Of a DNA stretch of 64,000 nucleotides, positions 1 to 10,253 are shown piece after piece. Location: contig NZ_CP150300.1 in NCBI RefSeq assembly GCF_037991315.1, positions 5,208,001 through 5,272,000 on the forward strand, given 5' to 3'. The notes beneath the pieces are model-generated. The model did not search any database, was not told the origin of the DNA, and worked only from the letters and a program-made list of their open reading frames with translations. Position 1 is the first letter of the stretch. Each line of letters starts with the position of its first letter. Origin of the DNA: Paenibacillus sp. FSL H8-0079. Its GTDB lineage: Bacteria; Bacillota; Bacilli; Paenibacillales; Paenibacillaceae. The position numbers and the translations under genes are program-made.

Positions 1-703
1 GGCGTTCCGCCTGTACAGGAAATGCTGTCTCCGGGTCGTTATACAGCTGCAACAAGTGCAATAGTTCCTCATCGTCTTCACGACATTCGATACCGAGCGC
101 ACCCTGACCCACGGCCGGAAGACAAGCTGTTTCGGTCAAGTACTCGGTAATCCGGTCTTCCCAGCCCATTCGGTACAATCCTGCAGCAGCCAAAATAATC
201 GCGTCGAGTCCTTCGGTCTCCAGCTTCCGCAGACGGGAATCGATATTACCGCGAAGTGATTCCAATTGTAAATCTGGACGATAGGCCTTCAACTGACTGG
301 ATCGGCGCAGGCTGCTTGTACCAACTCTCGCCCCTTCTGGTAGTTGATCAAGCGTAAGTCCACCATTGGAAATCAGCGCATCCCGTGGATCTGCACGACG
401 GGGAACAGCCCCATTGATTAATCCTTCGGGTAACTCGGAAGGCATATCCTTCATGCTGTGAACGGCCATATCAATGGTATGATCAAGCATCGCCTGTTCA
501 ATCTCTTTGACGAACAATCCTTTGCCTCCCACTTTTGACAACGTTACATCCAGAATGAGATCTCCCTTCGTAACAATCTTATGTACTTCAAAGTCAAAAG
601 CTAATCCTTCCCGCTCACAAATGTCGCGTAAATCCTGAATGACATGGCCTGTCTGGGTTAGCGCAAGCGCGCTCTGTCTACTACCAACTTTAATTGTACG
701 CAT
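1..703 (-). CDS. hemC: Porphobilinogen deaminase (hydroxymethylbilane synthase), 3' part missing
   Basis: Cytosolic enzyme that joins four porphobilinogen units into hydroxymethylbilane in the heme and siroheme pathway. The frame opens at ATG 703 behind a clear ribosome binding site (CAGGAGGAAG, complement of 711-720) and leaves the window after about 234 codons, so the C-terminal domain is not seen. Recognisable motifs are [14 protein letters not shown] at the N terminus, [30 protein letters not shown] and, close to the edge, GQGALGIE. The cysteine that carries the dipyrromethane cofactor would lie outside the window. The start is 2 bases from the stop of the upstream siroheme gene, so it is the fourth gene of the hemA operon. 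Confidence 0.95.
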   Translation of the reverse strand, partial: MRTIKVGSRQSALALTQTGHVIQDLRDICEREGLAFDFEVHKIVTKGDLILDVTLSKVGGKGLFVKEIEQAMLDHTIDMAVHSMKDMPSELPEGLINGAVPRRADPRDALISNGGLTLDQLPEGARVGTSSLRRSSQLKAYRPDLQLESLRGNIDSRLRKLETEGLDAIILAAAGLYRMGWEDRITEYLTETACLPAVGQGALGIECREDDEELLHLLQLYNDPETAFPVQAER

Positions 704-705
704 AT

Positions 706-1356
706 CTACACTTCCTCCTGATTACGGGATATCCAGTCCCCGATTTCTTCTTCGGTCCACCACCGGAAATGGCCTGTACGAATATCTTCTAATATGTTCA
801 TTTCAGTTAATTGTCGGAGCAGCGTGCTTCTGAGACTCGGAGAGGATACGCGTGACTTCACCTCAGTCCTCATCTGGTGCAAAAACTCCAAGTACGTCTC
901 ATACTCATCACCGAACTGTTGTTCAAGTGTAGCACGTATCTCGGCAGCTGCTGCTGGCCCCGCTCCTGCTGTGGATATAGCTATGCTTAATCTCCCACGT
1001 CTGACCACGCTTGGCGTAATAAAGTTGCTGTGCTCGGAAGACATCGCGTCATTCACCAGTATGCCCGCGGCCTCAGCATCCCGAACCACACTTGAATTGA
1101 CCTCTGAACGGTCAGTGGCTGCATATACGAGAAAGGCCCCCCGCAAATCTCCATTGCGGTAGGACCGGTCTATCCATTGAATTCGGGATTCATGATGCAG
1201 TTGTTTTAATGAGGGAGTAAGCTCCGGACTAATGACCGTAATCTGTGCCTCGGCATGCAGCAATCCCTTTATTTTACGCTCGGCAACACGTCCACCACCA
1301 ACCACGCAGCACTTTTTGCCTGAAGTATTTACAAATATCGGCGTGTAACGGTCCAT
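706..1356 (-). CDS. Precorrin-2 dehydrogenase / sirohydrochlorin ferrochelatase-type protein (CysG N-terminal / Met8 family)
   Basis: NAD-dependent oxidation of precorrin-2, and possibly iron insertion, on the siroheme branch. The N terminus reads [19 protein letters not shown] with a Rossmann GGGRVAERK motif, followed by [11 protein letters not shown], as in the CysG N-terminal/YlnF family; about 216 residues is normal for the stand-alone form. ATG 1356 is chosen because GGGAGAG precedes it and it falls 5 bases after the hemX stop; a longer frame to 1446 would overlap hemX. Sitting between hemX and hemC, it places siroheme synthesis inside the heme operon. Whether the ferrochelatase activity is present cannot be read from the sequence. 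Confidence 0.88.
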   Translation of the reverse strand: MDRYTPIFVNTSGKKCCVVGGGRVAERKIKGLLHAEAQITVISPELTPSLKQLHHESRIQWIDRSYRNGDLRGAFLVYAATDRSEVNSSVVRDAEAAGILVNDAMSSEHSNFITPSVVRRGRLSIAISTAGAGPAAAAEIRATLEQQFGDEYETYLEFLHQMRTEVKSRVSSPSLRSTLLRQLTEMNILEDIRTGHFRWWTEEEIGDWISRNQEEV

Positions 1357-1361
1357 ATCTT

Positions 1362-2198
1362 TCACTCTCCCGTCCAACGATGAAACGCTGAATACGCATT
1401 GGATAAAAAACTCATTATGACAAATCCGTATCCGATCAGCGTCCATCTTGCCATAATAATCGTAGAGAACTGTTTTCTTCTCTTGGATATGAAGTAACCC
1501 ACATAGATGGCTATAGCAAGACCTGTCGCAATAACTTTGAGATCCAAGAGCAGTGTCCAGCGTGTTTCCGCTACAATGGACAATACCGCAAGCATCACAG
1601 AAACACCCAGGAGCGGTGTACCTATGAAATTAGCACCATCCATGTATTTGCCGATCACTTCCAGGCTTGGCATTCGCCGCATCGTATCATTCCACTTTTT
1701 TTTCTTCAGCTTGTGGTGCAAAAACAGATATAACAAGGCAAATACCGTACCAACTGTTAACGCCGCAAAACCGAGATTCGCCAAGGTAATATGCATAATG
1801 AGTAATCCATGTACCGTTTGCCAATTGTGCAGTGATATCTCTCCAGCCGTGAACCACAGTCGGTTCAATACAGTAACGGAAAAACCAACAACATTCAGCA
1901 ACAGAATCACAAATTCAGAACGTTGGATGCGAGTCATGGCGAGAGACATCAGCACAATGCTGAATGAAAATATAAACAAAAAATCAAAGGTCGTGTAGAT
2001 GGGGAAATGACCTTCGGTCCACATGCGCAATATGACATGCGTGACCTGTAGCCCCCAAACCACAACAAGAAACCCTGTGCCTGTCCGCTTCGCCCCCGCA
2101 TTGCGTCGAATGCAGTCCGAGAAATAGAACAGTAGGCTCAGGGCATACATATAGATTAGAGCTTCATAGACTTGTTCAGCAAGGGTCAAGCTGCCCAC
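1362..2198 (-). CDS. hemX: HemX / CcsA-family integral membrane protein
   Basis: A 278-residue polytopic membrane protein with about eight hydrophobic segments, for example LIYMYALSLLFYF near the N terminus and LLLDLKVIATGLAIAIYVGY near the C terminus. It belongs to the CcsA/CcmC cytochrome c assembly superfamily. In Bacillus subtilis HemX, encoded next to hemA, lowers the cellular amount of HemA; that role is assumed here from position and family. The gene lies 5 bases downstream of hemA and directly upstream of the siroheme dehydrogenase gene, so it is co-transcribed in the hem operon. Confidence 0.85.
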   Translation of the reverse strand: MGSLTLAEQVYEALIYMYALSLLFYFSDCIRRNAGAKRTGTGFLVVVWGLQVTHVILRMWTEGHFPIYTTFDFLFIFSFSIVLMSLAMTRIQRSEFVILLLNVVGFSVTVLNRLWFTAGEISLHNWQTVHGLLIMHITLANLGFAALTVGTVFALLYLFLHHKLKKKKWNDTMRRMPSLEVIGKYMDGANFIGTPLLGVSVMLAVLSIVAETRWTLLLDLKVIATGLAIAIYVGYFISKRRKQFSTIIMARWTLIGYGFVIMSFLSNAYSAFHRWTGE

Positions 2199-2203
2199 CC
2201 GCC

Positions 2204-3589
2204 TTATACGCCTGCCGGAGCATAAGCCGGCACGGGGTCTTGCCGGTTTTCGTTAAGGTGAGCGGCTGGTTTGCCCAGAGCCGTGGCATCACTCTGATTT
2301 ACTTTTTCAGTAGCCATCTCTACTGCATCTTCCAGAGCAAAAATCTGAGTAAACATGCGCAGAGCTTCATCACCTTGTTTCGTACCTGCCATTTCCTTGA
2401 TCCGGTTAATCGGATCTGTCGTCATTTGATTCACTATACTCTTGGTCAAACGACGAATGACTTTACGTTGGTGTTCATCGAGCTCAGGCAGTTTATTGAA
2501 CAGGCTATCCATTGTTTCTTCATGAATGGAGACACCTTTTTCCTGTAAAGCGCGAATGACGGGACGAACGCCCAACGTTTTGAGCCAATGGTAATAATCC
2601 TCCATCTCAAGCTCAATCATTCTCTCAATCTTGGCAGCTTCCACTTTACGCATCTCCAGATTGCTCTCCACGATTCCTTCCAGATCATCAATATCGTAGA
2701 GAAACACGTTGGACAATTCACCAATCGCCGGATCAATATCACGTGGAACCGCAATATCAATCAGAAACAATGGACGAGATTGACGACGCTTCATACTCTC
2801 CCGTACCACTGCTGCATCCATGACATAACGTTCAGCTCCAGTGGAACTAATCACAATGTCAACTTCATTCAGTCGCTCTAATGCCTGTTCCATCGTACAA
2901 GGTGTTCCCCGGAACTTGGCTGCCAATTCTTCGGCTCTTGCGAGCGTCCGATTCGCCACGATGACTTCGGATGCCCCGTTGGCATAGAGATGTTTCACGG
3001 TCAGTTCACTCATTTTTCCGGCACCCAAAATGAGCACCTTCTTGTCTGTGAACATACCAAAGATCCGCTTGCCCAGCTCGACAGCAGCATAACTGACAGA
3101 TACGGCGCTCTCCCCGATGGAAGTCTCCGAATGTGCCCGTTTGCCCAGCGTAACTGCCTGTTTGAACAGCATATTAAACCAGGTACCTGTTGATTTCTCT
3201 TCCTGAGCTTTAAGAAAAGCCTGTTTCACCTGTCCAAGAATCTGAGTCTCACCAATGACCATGGAGTCTAGTCCGCAGATCACACGGAACAGATGGCGCA
3301 TGGCTTGATCATCTTCATATATATATAAGTGCTGCGTAAATTCTTCCCGTGGTACATTAAACCATTGTTCCATGAAAGTTCGAATAAAATAACCACACAT
3401 GTGAAGACGGTCTACCACAACGTACAACTCGGTACGGTTACATGTGGCCACGATTACACCTTCCAATACACTCTTGGTCAGCTTGAGCTGCTGCAGCGCT
3501 TCAGACAAGTCCTTTTCTGCAAATGTGAATCGTTCCCTAACCTCTACAGGCGCCGTGCGATAATTCAAACCAACGACAACGATGTGCAT
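2204..3589 (-). CDS. hemA: Glutamyl-tRNA reductase
   Basis: Catalyses the first committed step of tetrapyrrole synthesis, NADPH-dependent reduction of glutamyl-tRNA(Glu) to glutamate-1-semialdehyde, in the cytosol. The catalytic cysteine is C50 in VATCNRTELY. The GLDSMVIGETQILGQ motif is at residues 106-120, the NADPH site starts at G189 (LGAGKMSEL), and the C-terminal dimerisation helices follow. Length is 461 residues, slightly long because of a variable tail ending PVPAYAPAGV. The start at ATG 3589 has AGGTGA ahead of it. First gene of the hem operon; an extended -10 promoter is visible at 3668-3676. Confidence 0.97.
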   Translation of the reverse strand: MHIVVVGLNYRTAPVEVRERFTFAEKDLSEALQQLKLTKSVLEGVIVATCNRTELYVVVDRLHMCGYFIRTFMEQWFNVPREEFTQHLYIYEDDQAMRHLFRVICGLDSMVIGETQILGQVKQAFLKAQEEKSTGTWFNMLFKQAVTLGKRAHSETSIGESAVSVSYAAVELGKRIFGMFTDKKVLILGAGKMSELTVKHLYANGASEVIVANRTLARAEELAAKFRGTPCTMEQALERLNEVDIVISSTGAERYVMDAAVVRESMKRRQSRPLFLIDIAVPRDIDPAIGELSNVFLYDIDDLEGIVESNLEMRKVEAAKIERMIELEMEDYYHWLKTLGVRPVIRALQEKGVSIHEETMDSLFNKLPELDEHQRKVIRRLTKSIVNQMTTDPINRIKEMAGTKQGDEALRMFTQIFALEDAVEMATEKVNQSDATALGKPAAHLNENRQDPVPAYAPAGV

Positions 3590-3667
3590 TGCAAGTTCAC
3601 CTGCCTAATAAATTTCCAATCAAAGTGCTTACTGCATATGTCTATCCATTTATGATTGACAAGGTTA

Positions 3668-3676
3668 ATTATATCA
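3668..3676 (-). promoter_or_regulatory. Probable hemA operon promoter (extended -10)
   Basis: On the minus strand TGATATAAT forms a TGnTATAAT extended -10 element about 80 bases before the hemA start. No good -35 hexamer is seen 16-18 bases upstream, which is typical of extended -10 promoters. The rest of the hemA-engB gap is AT-rich without other clear signals. Confidence 0.5.
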
Positions 3677-3838
3677 CACATCATAGCCGTCACCGGGTCA
3701 TTTTTATGAAATGTTTATGAAATCACCATGTTCATCATCATATGCACTGTCATTTATTGTAGTGTCTCACCAAAGTTCACCGTTATGCGTTAAAAAATGC
3801 TTATCATGAATATTCATAACGATTGGATAATAAAACAA

Positions 3839-3865
3839 ATAGCCATGGAATCATTCCATGACTAT
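3839..3865 (-). terminator. Terminator after engB
   Basis: Imperfect hairpin ATAGTCATGGAA/TTCCATGGCTAT with a 3-base loop, immediately after the engB stop, followed on the minus strand by TTGTTTTATTA. It would close the lonB-lonA-engB transcript and separate it from the hem operon. Confidence 0.55.
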
Positions 3866-3870
3866 TACGG

Positions 3871-4530
3871 TTATCCGTTAATTTCGTTGGTTTCTTCCTC
3901 TTCAGGAGCACCCTCTACATCCAGAACTTCTGGTGCATACTTATCGATGCGGGCATGGCGGGTGATAATGTCCCATAACTCTTCTTTCCCCAATCCTTCT
4001 TCAGATGAAAAAGGTACAAACAGATCCCCTGAACGAAGACCCAGTGATTCCTTAATGACTTTGATATATTTGGCTCTGCGTGTTTTTGGAATCTTGTCCA
4101 TCTTGGTTGCTACTACAACCAAAGGCAGTCCATTATGACGAAGCCATTCGTTCATCATCTTGTCCTCCTTGGACGGTTCATGTCTCATATCCACCATCTG
4201 CATGACCAGTTTCAATTCCTCGCGTCCCAACAAGTATTTCTCCATCATTTTGCCCCAGGCAAAGCGCTGCTCTTTCGAAACTTTGGCATAGCCATACCCC
4301 GGGAAATCGACGAAGTAGAGATCCTGATTAATTTTATAATAGTTCAGTTGCTGCGTCTTACCCGGTGTTGAGCTTGTCCGAGCCAGATTTTTACGATTGA
4401 TCAAACGGTTGATCAGTGAAGATTTCCCGACATTGGAGCGTCCCGCCAAAGCAATCTCTGGCAGACCGTCCTCAGGGTATTGTTCAGGCCGAACGGCACT
4501 GATAATAAATTCAGATTGATTTACTTTCAT
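3871..4530 (-). CDS. engB: Ribosome biogenesis GTPase EngB (YsxC/YihA)
   Basis: TrmE-Era-EngA-EngB-Septin-like GTPase needed for assembly of the large ribosomal subunit in Bacillus. The 219-residue product has all G motifs: G1 GRSNVGKS at 30-37, G2 threonines in [12 protein letters not shown]3 DFPGYG at 75-80, and G4 TKMD at 142-145. A short acidic tail ends [13 protein letters not shown] 4530 has AGAGGAAAG ahead. It follows lonA as in B. subtilis (lonA-ysxC) and is probably the last gene of that transcript. Confidence 0.95.
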   Translation of the reverse strand: MKVNQSEFIISAVRPEQYPEDGLPEIALAGRSNVGKSSLINRLINRKNLARTSSTPGKTQQLNYYKINQDLYFVDFPGYGYAKVSKEQRFAWGKMMEKYLLGREELKLVMQMVDMRHEPSKEDKMMNEWLRHNGLPLVVVATKMDKIPKTRRAKYIKVIKESLGLRSGDLFVPFSSEEGLGKEELWDIITRHARIDKYAPEVLDVEGAPEEEETNEING

Positions 4531-4686
4531 ATTGTATCTTTCCTCTCTTGAACGCCTGTGCTAAGCATAACCTGTTGATGGTATTATGCCATGGATTGTT
4601 CTATCATACCAAAAAAACCGTTCCAGCGGACGCCGAAGCCTCCGCAGAACGGTCTACTCTTCATACGAACCTTTCGGATATGTGGA

Positions 4687-7026
4687 TTACAGGTGAATTC
4701 CTGCCTGTTCAACAAGTGCATGCTGCAGCACCTGATCCATATGGGCTACTGGGACAAATTCCACATCTTCCTTGATGCTGTCTGGAATGTCACGCAGGTC
4801 CCGTTCGTTATCCTTGGGCAATAATATTTTTTTATAGCCAGCACGATGCGCTGCCAGTGATTTTTCTTTCAGACCACCAATCGGCAGTACACGCCCACGC
4901 AGTGTTATTTCACCAGTCATGGCGATATCCTTCGAAACATGTTTGTTCGTCAAGGCTGAGATTAATGCTGTTGCCATCGTAATTCCAGCAGACGGACCAT
5001 CCTTAGGAATAGCTCCTTCCGGAACGTGGATGTGGATATCGTTCTTCTCATGGAAGTCAGGTGCAATCCCGAGTTGTGTAGCTTTGGAACGAGTGTAACT
5101 GAATGCGGCTTGTGCCGATTCCTTCATGACATCCCCCAGTTTACCTGTGAGAGTCAGTTTACCTGTTCCAGGTACAACCGTCACTTCAATGATAAGGGTA
5201 TCTCCACCCACTTCAGTCCAAGCAAGACCTGTTACGGTACCAATCTGATCTTCCAGTTCGGCCATACCATAACGGAACTTGCCAGGTCCAAGGTAGTCTT
5301 TGATCGCATCTGATGTGATGTTGATCTGACCTTCTACACCTGATACGACGTTCTTGGCAGCTTTCCGGCACAACGAAGCCATCTGCTGTTCCAGATTACG
5401 CACACCGGACTCCCGTGTATATTCACGAATTACACGCAACAGCGCGTCATCCGGGATTTCCAGTTGCTCTTCTTCCAGACCATGGTCCTGTTTCTGTTTG
5501 GGCAGCAAATAGTTTTTCGCAATTTGCAGCTTCTCCAGCTCCGTGTAACCAGGGATGTTGAGCATTTCCATCCGATCCAGCAAAGGACGCGGAATGTTGT
5601 GTACCGTGTTGGCAGTTGTTATAAACATAACGTTGGATAAGTCAAACGGCAATTCTACAAAGTGATCACTAAACGTATTATTTTGTTCCGGATCAAGCAC
5701 CTCAAGCAGCGCTGCGGAAGGATCTCCGCGGAAGTCTGAAGCCATCTTATCAATCTCGTCCAGCAAGAATACCGGATTGAGTGAACCTGCCGTTTTCATC
5801 CCTTGGATGATACGCCCAGGCATAGCCCCTACATAGGTACGTCGGTGACCACGAATCTCGGCTTCATCACGCACGCCGCCAAGAGATATTCTTACAAACT
5901 CCCGACCTAGCGATCTCGCGATCGAACGGGCAAGTGATGTTTTACCGACCCCTGGAGGTCCAACCAGACAGAGAATCGGCCCTTTGAGCTTCTTGACGAG
6001 CTTCTGGACAGCCAGATATTCAAGCACACGCTCTTTGGGCTTTTCCAATCCGTAATGATCTGCATTGAGCACGTCCTCGGCTTTTTGGATATCCAGATCA
6101 TCTGCTGTCATCTGACTCCAAGGAAGGCCAAGAAGCCAATCCACGTAGTTTCGAATGACTCCACCCTCGGCTGAACTTGCAGGCATTTTCTCCAGTCGAT
6201 CAATTTCTTTCTCGACCTTTTCTTTCACCTTGTCCGGCAAGCCGAGTTCTTCCATCTGAGTGCGAAGTTCCTCAACCTCACCCGCACGGCCTTCTTTTTC
6301 ACCCAGTTCTTTCTGGATCGCTTTCATCTGCTCGCGCAAATAATATTCCTTCTGCGTTTTCTCCATCTGTTTCTTCACACGTTGGCTGATCTTGCGTTCA
6401 AGCTCCAGCACTTCGCGTTCGTTGTTCAGGATGTCGAGTAATTTCTCCAAACGTTCCCGAACGTCGATGGTCTCCAGAATTTCCTGCTTATCCTTGATCT
6501 TCAAGGACAGGTGACTCGTGATGACATCGGCTAGGCGCCCCGGTTCTTCGATGTCGGACACTGCTGCAAGTGTCTCGGGTGTCACTTTTTTGGACAGATT
6601 AATATAATTTTCGAACTGGTTCAGAACGGTACGCATCAAGGCATCCGTCTCCGGATGCGTATTCTCCTCTTCAGGCAGTTCTTGTGCCAGCACTTCGTAA
6701 TATTCCTCGTTGTCCGTATATTCAATAATTTCAGCCCGTTCCAAGCCTTCCACGAGTACACGAATCGTACCGTTCGGAAGCTTCAGCATCTGTCTGACCT
6801 TGGCTACGGTTCCGATTCTGAAAATGTCTTCTTGTGTTGGTTCTTCAATATTTACCTCGGCTTGGGAACATAGGAGAATCAAATGTTCTTCTACCATCGC
6901 TTTTTCTAAAGCCTTGACCGATTTCTCCCGGCCCACATCGAGATGCAGTACCATACTCGGGTAGACGAGAAGTCCTCTTAAAGGCAGTAAAGGAAAACGA
7001 CGACCTTTCGCTTTGCTCGGTCCCAT
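4687..7026 (-). CDS. lonA: ATP-dependent Lon protease (LonA)
   Basis: Cytosolic AAA+ serine protease that degrades misfolded and regulatory proteins. An N-terminal substrate-binding LAN domain ([13 protein letters not shown]) is followed by coiled-coil, the AAA module with Walker A GPPGVGKT at 356-363, and a protease domain with the Ser679-Lys722 dyad (DGPSAGI, GGLKEK), the same numbering as Escherichia coli Lon. The frame extends upstream to 7068, but that ATG lacks a ribosome binding site. ATG 7026 has GGAGGTG (7035-7041) at ideal spacing and gives 779 residues, the usual family length. It lies 86 bases downstream of lonB. Confidence 0.97.
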   Translation of the reverse strand: MGPSKAKGRRFPLLPLRGLLVYPSMVLHLDVGREKSVKALEKAMVEEHLILLCSQAEVNIEEPTQEDIFRIGTVAKVRQMLKLPNGTIRVLVEGLERAEIIEYTDNEEYYEVLAQELPEEENTHPETDALMRTVLNQFENYINLSKKVTPETLAAVSDIEEPGRLADVITSHLSLKIKDKQEILETIDVRERLEKLLDILNNEREVLELERKISQRVKKQMEKTQKEYYLREQMKAIQKELGEKEGRAGEVEELRTQMEELGLPDKVKEKVEKEIDRLEKMPASSAEGGVIRNYVDWLLGLPWSQMTADDLDIQKAEDVLNADHYGLEKPKERVLEYLAVQKLVKKLKGPILCLVGPPGVGKTSLARSIARSLGREFVRISLGGVRDEAEIRGHRRTYVGAMPGRIIQGMKTAGSLNPVFLLDEIDKMASDFRGDPSAALLEVLDPEQNNTFSDHFVELPFDLSNVMFITTANTVHNIPRPLLDRMEMLNIPGYTELEKLQIAKNYLLPKQKQDHGLEEEQLEIPDDALLRVIREYTRESGVRNLEQQMASLCRKAAKNVVSGVEGQINITSDAIKDYLGPGKFRYGMAELEDQIGTVTGLAWTEVGGDTLIIEVTVVPGTGKLTLTGKLGDVMKESAQAAFSYTRSKATQLGIAPDFHEKNDIHIHVPEGAIPKDGPSAGITMATALISALTNKHVSKDIAMTGEITLRGRVLPIGGLKEKSLAAHRAGYKKILLPKDNERDLRDIPDSIKEDVEFVPVAHMDQVLQHALVEQAGIHL

Positions 7027-7112
7027 CGCTTTCGCACCTCCAATGGCTCTCAGGTTGTAGTCATTCATTATTCTATCAAATGTTCACATAAAAAACCAAT
7101 GAAGGGAAGCGC

Positions 7113-8867
7113 TTAGCAGCTTCCCGAATCTGTAACCTGTCCTGGACGAGGCACGTCAGCACGCAAATAGGAAGCGGATGCCGGTGGAAAAATCTCCGTT
7201 GCAGGTGTAATCGCCTCATCTGCAAGCTTCGTTTGTTCCATCTGTTGCGATTCTGGAACCCATGCGAATACCTCACGAAATACGTCCTGCACCGTATCTA
7301 CCGGAATAACGCGCAAGCCCTCCAGATTCTCAAAAATGGACTGCCAGTTCTCCGCCGGAATAATAACGGTCTTCGCTCCTGCCTGAAAAGCAGCCTCCAC
7401 CTTGGCCAGTACGCCACCAATCGGCTTGACCCGACCATGGATGCTGATCTCACCAGTCATCGCTGTCTCATGATCCACAGGGCGTCTCTGAATGGCTGAT
7501 GTAATGGCAGTCGCCATAGCGATCCCGGCTGATGGACCATCAATAGGCGTCCCGCCCGGGAAATTCACGTGTAAATCGTAATCATTCGGACGAATACCCA
7601 TGGCTTTTAATACGGTTAACACATTTTCAACCGAGCCTTTAGCCATACTTTTTCGCCGGAGTGTCCGTGAACCGCCTCCAATCTCTTCTTCATCCACAAC
7701 CCCCGTAATGTTGATCCGGCCTTGATCTTTGAGAGCCGGAACAGCAGACACTTCGATTTCCAAAATGGTTCCCATATTCGGTCCGTATACCGCCAAGCCG
7801 TTAACAAACCCCACCTGCGGCTGTGAAGGGACCTTACGATCAGGTCGTGGCTGAATCTGGCTGCTACCAGCCACCCACTCCACATCGGACGCCTGAAGCG
7901 TCTCACGTTTCTCTGTCAGCGCAAGCCCGGCAGCGAGCTGGATAATATTGACCGCTTCACGTCCATTGGTTGCATATCGCTTGACCACATCAACGGCATC
8001 CGGGCATGGGCTGAACCCAATTTTCTGCACAGCGTCTTCTGCAATTCGCCCAATCTCCTCAGGTAATAAAGGACGGAAATAAACTTCCATGCAGCGCGAA
8101 CGCAAAGCTGGTGGCAGTTCATGAGGCGAACGTGTCGTTGCTCCAACCAGGCGGAAATCGGCCGGCAGGCCATTTTGAAAAATATCGTGGATATAAGCAG
8201 GAGTATGCGTGTCTTCCGAGTTATAGTACGCACTCTCCAAAAACACCTTGCGATCCTCCAGCACTTTCAACAGCTTATTCATCTGAATCGAATGCAATTC
8301 ACCAATCTCATCAATAAAAAGCATTCCCCCATGCGCTTTCGTGACAGCGCCCGGTTTCGGTTGGGGAATACCTGCAACGCCCATGGCTCCTGCTCCCTGA
8401 TATATCGGATCGTGGACCGAACCAATTAAGGGGTCCGCAATACCACGCTCATCAAAACGGGCTGTTGTTGCATCCAACTCCGTGAATTTCGCGTCTGGCT
8501 TGAAAGGAGAAGTTGGATTCTTCTTGGCCTCTTCCAACACGACCCTTGCGGCAGCTGTCTTCCCGACTCCGGGAGGGCCATAAATGATAACATGTTGCGG
8601 ATTCGCACTGCATAAAGCAGCTTTAAGGGCACGCAGCCCGTCTTTTTGCCCAACTATATCGTTAATAGTAGCTGGACGCGTCTTCTCCGACAACGGCTTG
8701 GTGAGTGAGATTGAACGCAGCTTACGCAGCTTCTCCAGTTCCTTGCGAGATTCACGCTCAACAGCACTGCGGTTCGTTTTCTGGCCACGTAGCAGGTTCC
8801 AGAAATACAAACCAATCACCACTCCAAAAAATAACTGAATCAACATGATGACCATACCAAATTCCAT
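7113..8867 (-). CDS. lonB: Lon-like protease LonB, membrane-anchored
   Basis: Lon protease paralogue known from sporulating Firmicutes; in B. subtilis LonB is expressed in the forespore. One N-terminal hydrophobic segment (residues about 4-23) would anchor it in the membrane, then an AAA module with [13 protein letters not shown] and a Lon protease domain with the nucleophile S446 in IDGPSAGI and K489 in GGVLAK. It lacks the long N-terminal LAN domain of LonA. ATG 8867 is chosen over the upstream ATG 8912 because GGAGG lies 8 bases before it. The product is 584 residues with a tail, SYLRADVPRPGQ, not needed for catalysis. Confidence 0.93.
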   Translation of the reverse strand: MEFGMVIMLIQLFFGVVIGLYFWNLLRGQKTNRSAVERESRKELEKLRKLRSISLTKPLSEKTRPATINDIVGQKDGLRALKAALCSANPQHVIIYGPPGVGKTAAARVVLEEAKKNPTSPFKPDAKFTELDATTARFDERGIADPLIGSVHDPIYQGAGAMGVAGIPQPKPGAVTKAHGGMLFIDEIGELHSIQMNKLLKVLEDRKVFLESAYYNSEDTHTPAYIHDIFQNGLPADFRLVGATTRSPHELPPALRSRCMEVYFRPLLPEEIGRIAEDAVQKIGFSPCPDAVDVVKRYATNGREAVNIIQLAAGLALTEKRETLQASDVEWVAGSSQIQPRPDRKVPSQPQVGFVNGLAVYGPNMGTILEIEVSAVPALKDQGRINITGVVDEEEIGGGSRTLRRKSMAKGSVENVLTVLKAMGIRPNDYDLHVNFPGGTPIDGPSAGIAMATAITSAIQRRPVDHETAMTGEISIHGRVKPIGGVLAKVEAAFQAGAKTVIIPAENWQSIFENLEGLRVIPVDTVQDVFREVFAWVPESQQMEQTKLADEAITPATEIFPPASASYLRADVPRPGQVTDSGSC

Positions 8868-8984
8868 GTCTTCACATCCTCCTATTTTGTCGCTATTCTC
8901 ATATGAGATCATGCTAATACTTGGTAGTATAGCCTTTTCAACGCGACGTAAACGGGCGATGCAGAATTTGTATGCGAGAAAATA

Positions 8985-9012
8985 AAAAGCCCACCATCGC
9001 TGGCGGGCTGTT
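8985..9012 (-). terminator. Terminator after ispG
   Basis: Stem AGCCCGCCA/TGGTGGGCT with a GCGA loop (8988-9009) followed on the minus strand by TTTTTATTTT. It lies about 25 bases past the ispG stop and separates the clpP-clpX-ispG transcript from lonB. Confidence 0.85.
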
Positions 9013-9034
9013 ACAAAAACAAGATATGAATCAA

Positions 9035-10132
9035 TCAGTGCGAACGACCAGGAATAACCCCTGTCTCTTCATAGGCTTCGACGATTTTGTCGATCTCTTT
9101 TTTCAATTCCTCAACCATGATTTCTTCAGGCACTTTACGAATCATCTTACCATGACGGAACAAGAGACCTTCTCCACGAGCACCAGCAATGCCGATATCC
9201 GCTTCTTTGGCTTCACCTGGACCATTAACTGCACAACCCAGCACCGATACTTTAATCGGCACCTTAAGTTTGGAGATATACTCTTCCACTTCGTTGGCAA
9301 TGGAGAACAGATCGATGTCCAAACGTCCACACGTCGGGCAGGAGATCAATGTAGCTGCATTTGTAATAAGTCCAAAGGTTTTGAGCAAATCACGAGCAAC
9401 CTTGATTTCTTCCACCGGGTCCGCACTCAGCGAGATCCGCATCGTTGAACCAATACCCATGGACAACAAGGCTCCCATACCTGCAGAGCTTTTAATTGTA
9501 CCGGAGAACAGTGTACCTGCTTCGGTAATCCCGAGATGCAACGGATACGGAATGATTTGCGCTGCTTTGGTATACGCTTCAATAGCCATAGGCACATCCG
9601 ATGCTTTGAGAGACACGATGATATCATGGAAATCAAGCTCTTCCAGAATACCAATGTGATACAATGCACTTTCTACCATAGCATCAGCTGTAGGATACCC
9701 GTACTTCTCAAGCAGATGGTTTTCAAGTGAACCTGCATTTACCCCGATGCGAATCGGAATGCCGCGGTCTTTACAAGCCTTAACCACTTCTTCCACTTTA
9801 GCACGTTTACCGATATTACCAGGATTAATCCGGACTTTATCAATACCATTCTCAATCGCAAGTAAAGCCAGCTTATAGTTGAAATGAATATCTGCTACAA
9901 GCGGTATGTTAATGCGTTTCTTGATTTCCTTGATGGCTGCGGCAGCTTCCTCATTATTCACTGTTACACGTACCACTTGACAGCCGGCTTCTTCCAGTCG
10001 CAAAATCTCTGCAACCGTCGCCTCAACATCTGCCGTTTTGGTTGTACACATACTCTGGATAATGACTTCGTTACTGCCACCGATCGTTACGTTTCCCACT
10101 TTCACGGGACGTGTATCTTGTCTTAAATACAT
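9035..10132 (-). CDS. ispG: 4-hydroxy-3-methylbut-2-en-1-yl diphosphate synthase (GcpE)
   Basis: Iron-sulfur enzyme of the MEP isoprenoid pathway that converts MEcPP to HMBPP in the cytosol. The N-terminal TIM barrel begins [18 protein letters not shown]. The C-terminal cluster domain carries the [4Fe-4S] ligands C265, C268 and C300 ([17 protein letters not shown]) and the fourth ligand E307, all present. ATG 10132 is preferred to ATG 10159 because GGGGAGAG precedes it at 9 bases; the product is then 365 residues, close to family length. It sits between clpX and lonB; a fully paired RNA hairpin lies in the gap to clpX. Confidence 0.96.
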   Translation of the reverse strand: MYLRQDTRPVKVGNVTIGGSNEVIIQSMCTTKTADVEATVAEILRLEEAGCQVVRVTVNNEEAAAAIKEIKKRINIPLVADIHFNYKLALLAIENGIDKVRINPGNIGKRAKVEEVVKACKDRGIPIRIGVNAGSLENHLLEKYGYPTADAMVESALYHIGILEELDFHDIIVSLKASDVPMAIEAYTKAAQIIPYPLHLGITEAGTLFSGTIKSSAGMGALLSMGIGSTMRISLSADPVEEIKVARDLLKTFGLITNAATLISCPTCGRLDIDLFSIANEVEEYISKLKVPIKVSVLGCAVNGPGEAKEADIGIAGARGEGLLFRHGKMIRKVPEEIMVEELKKEIDKIVEAYEETGVIPGRSH

Positions 10133-10161
10133 GAGTGATTTCTCTCCCCACAACGTCAAAG

Positions 10162-10206
10162 CTCCACCCTGACAGAGACACGAATTCGCCTTCTGCCAAA
10201 GTGGAG
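10162..10206 (-). other. RNA hairpin in the clpX-ispG gap
   Basis: Two 15-base arms (10162-10176 and 10192-10206) pair along their full length in minus-strand RNA when G-U pairs are counted, but have C-A mismatches in plus-strand RNA, so the structure belongs to the clpX-ispG message. The 15-base loop is followed by GCTTTGACG, not a T run, so it is not a standard terminator. An mRNA processing or stability element is possible. Confidence 0.45.
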
Positions 10207-10253
10207 AACTGACAAGTCTATATTTCAGAGTTCAAACAGGATTCAGGCTTTCA

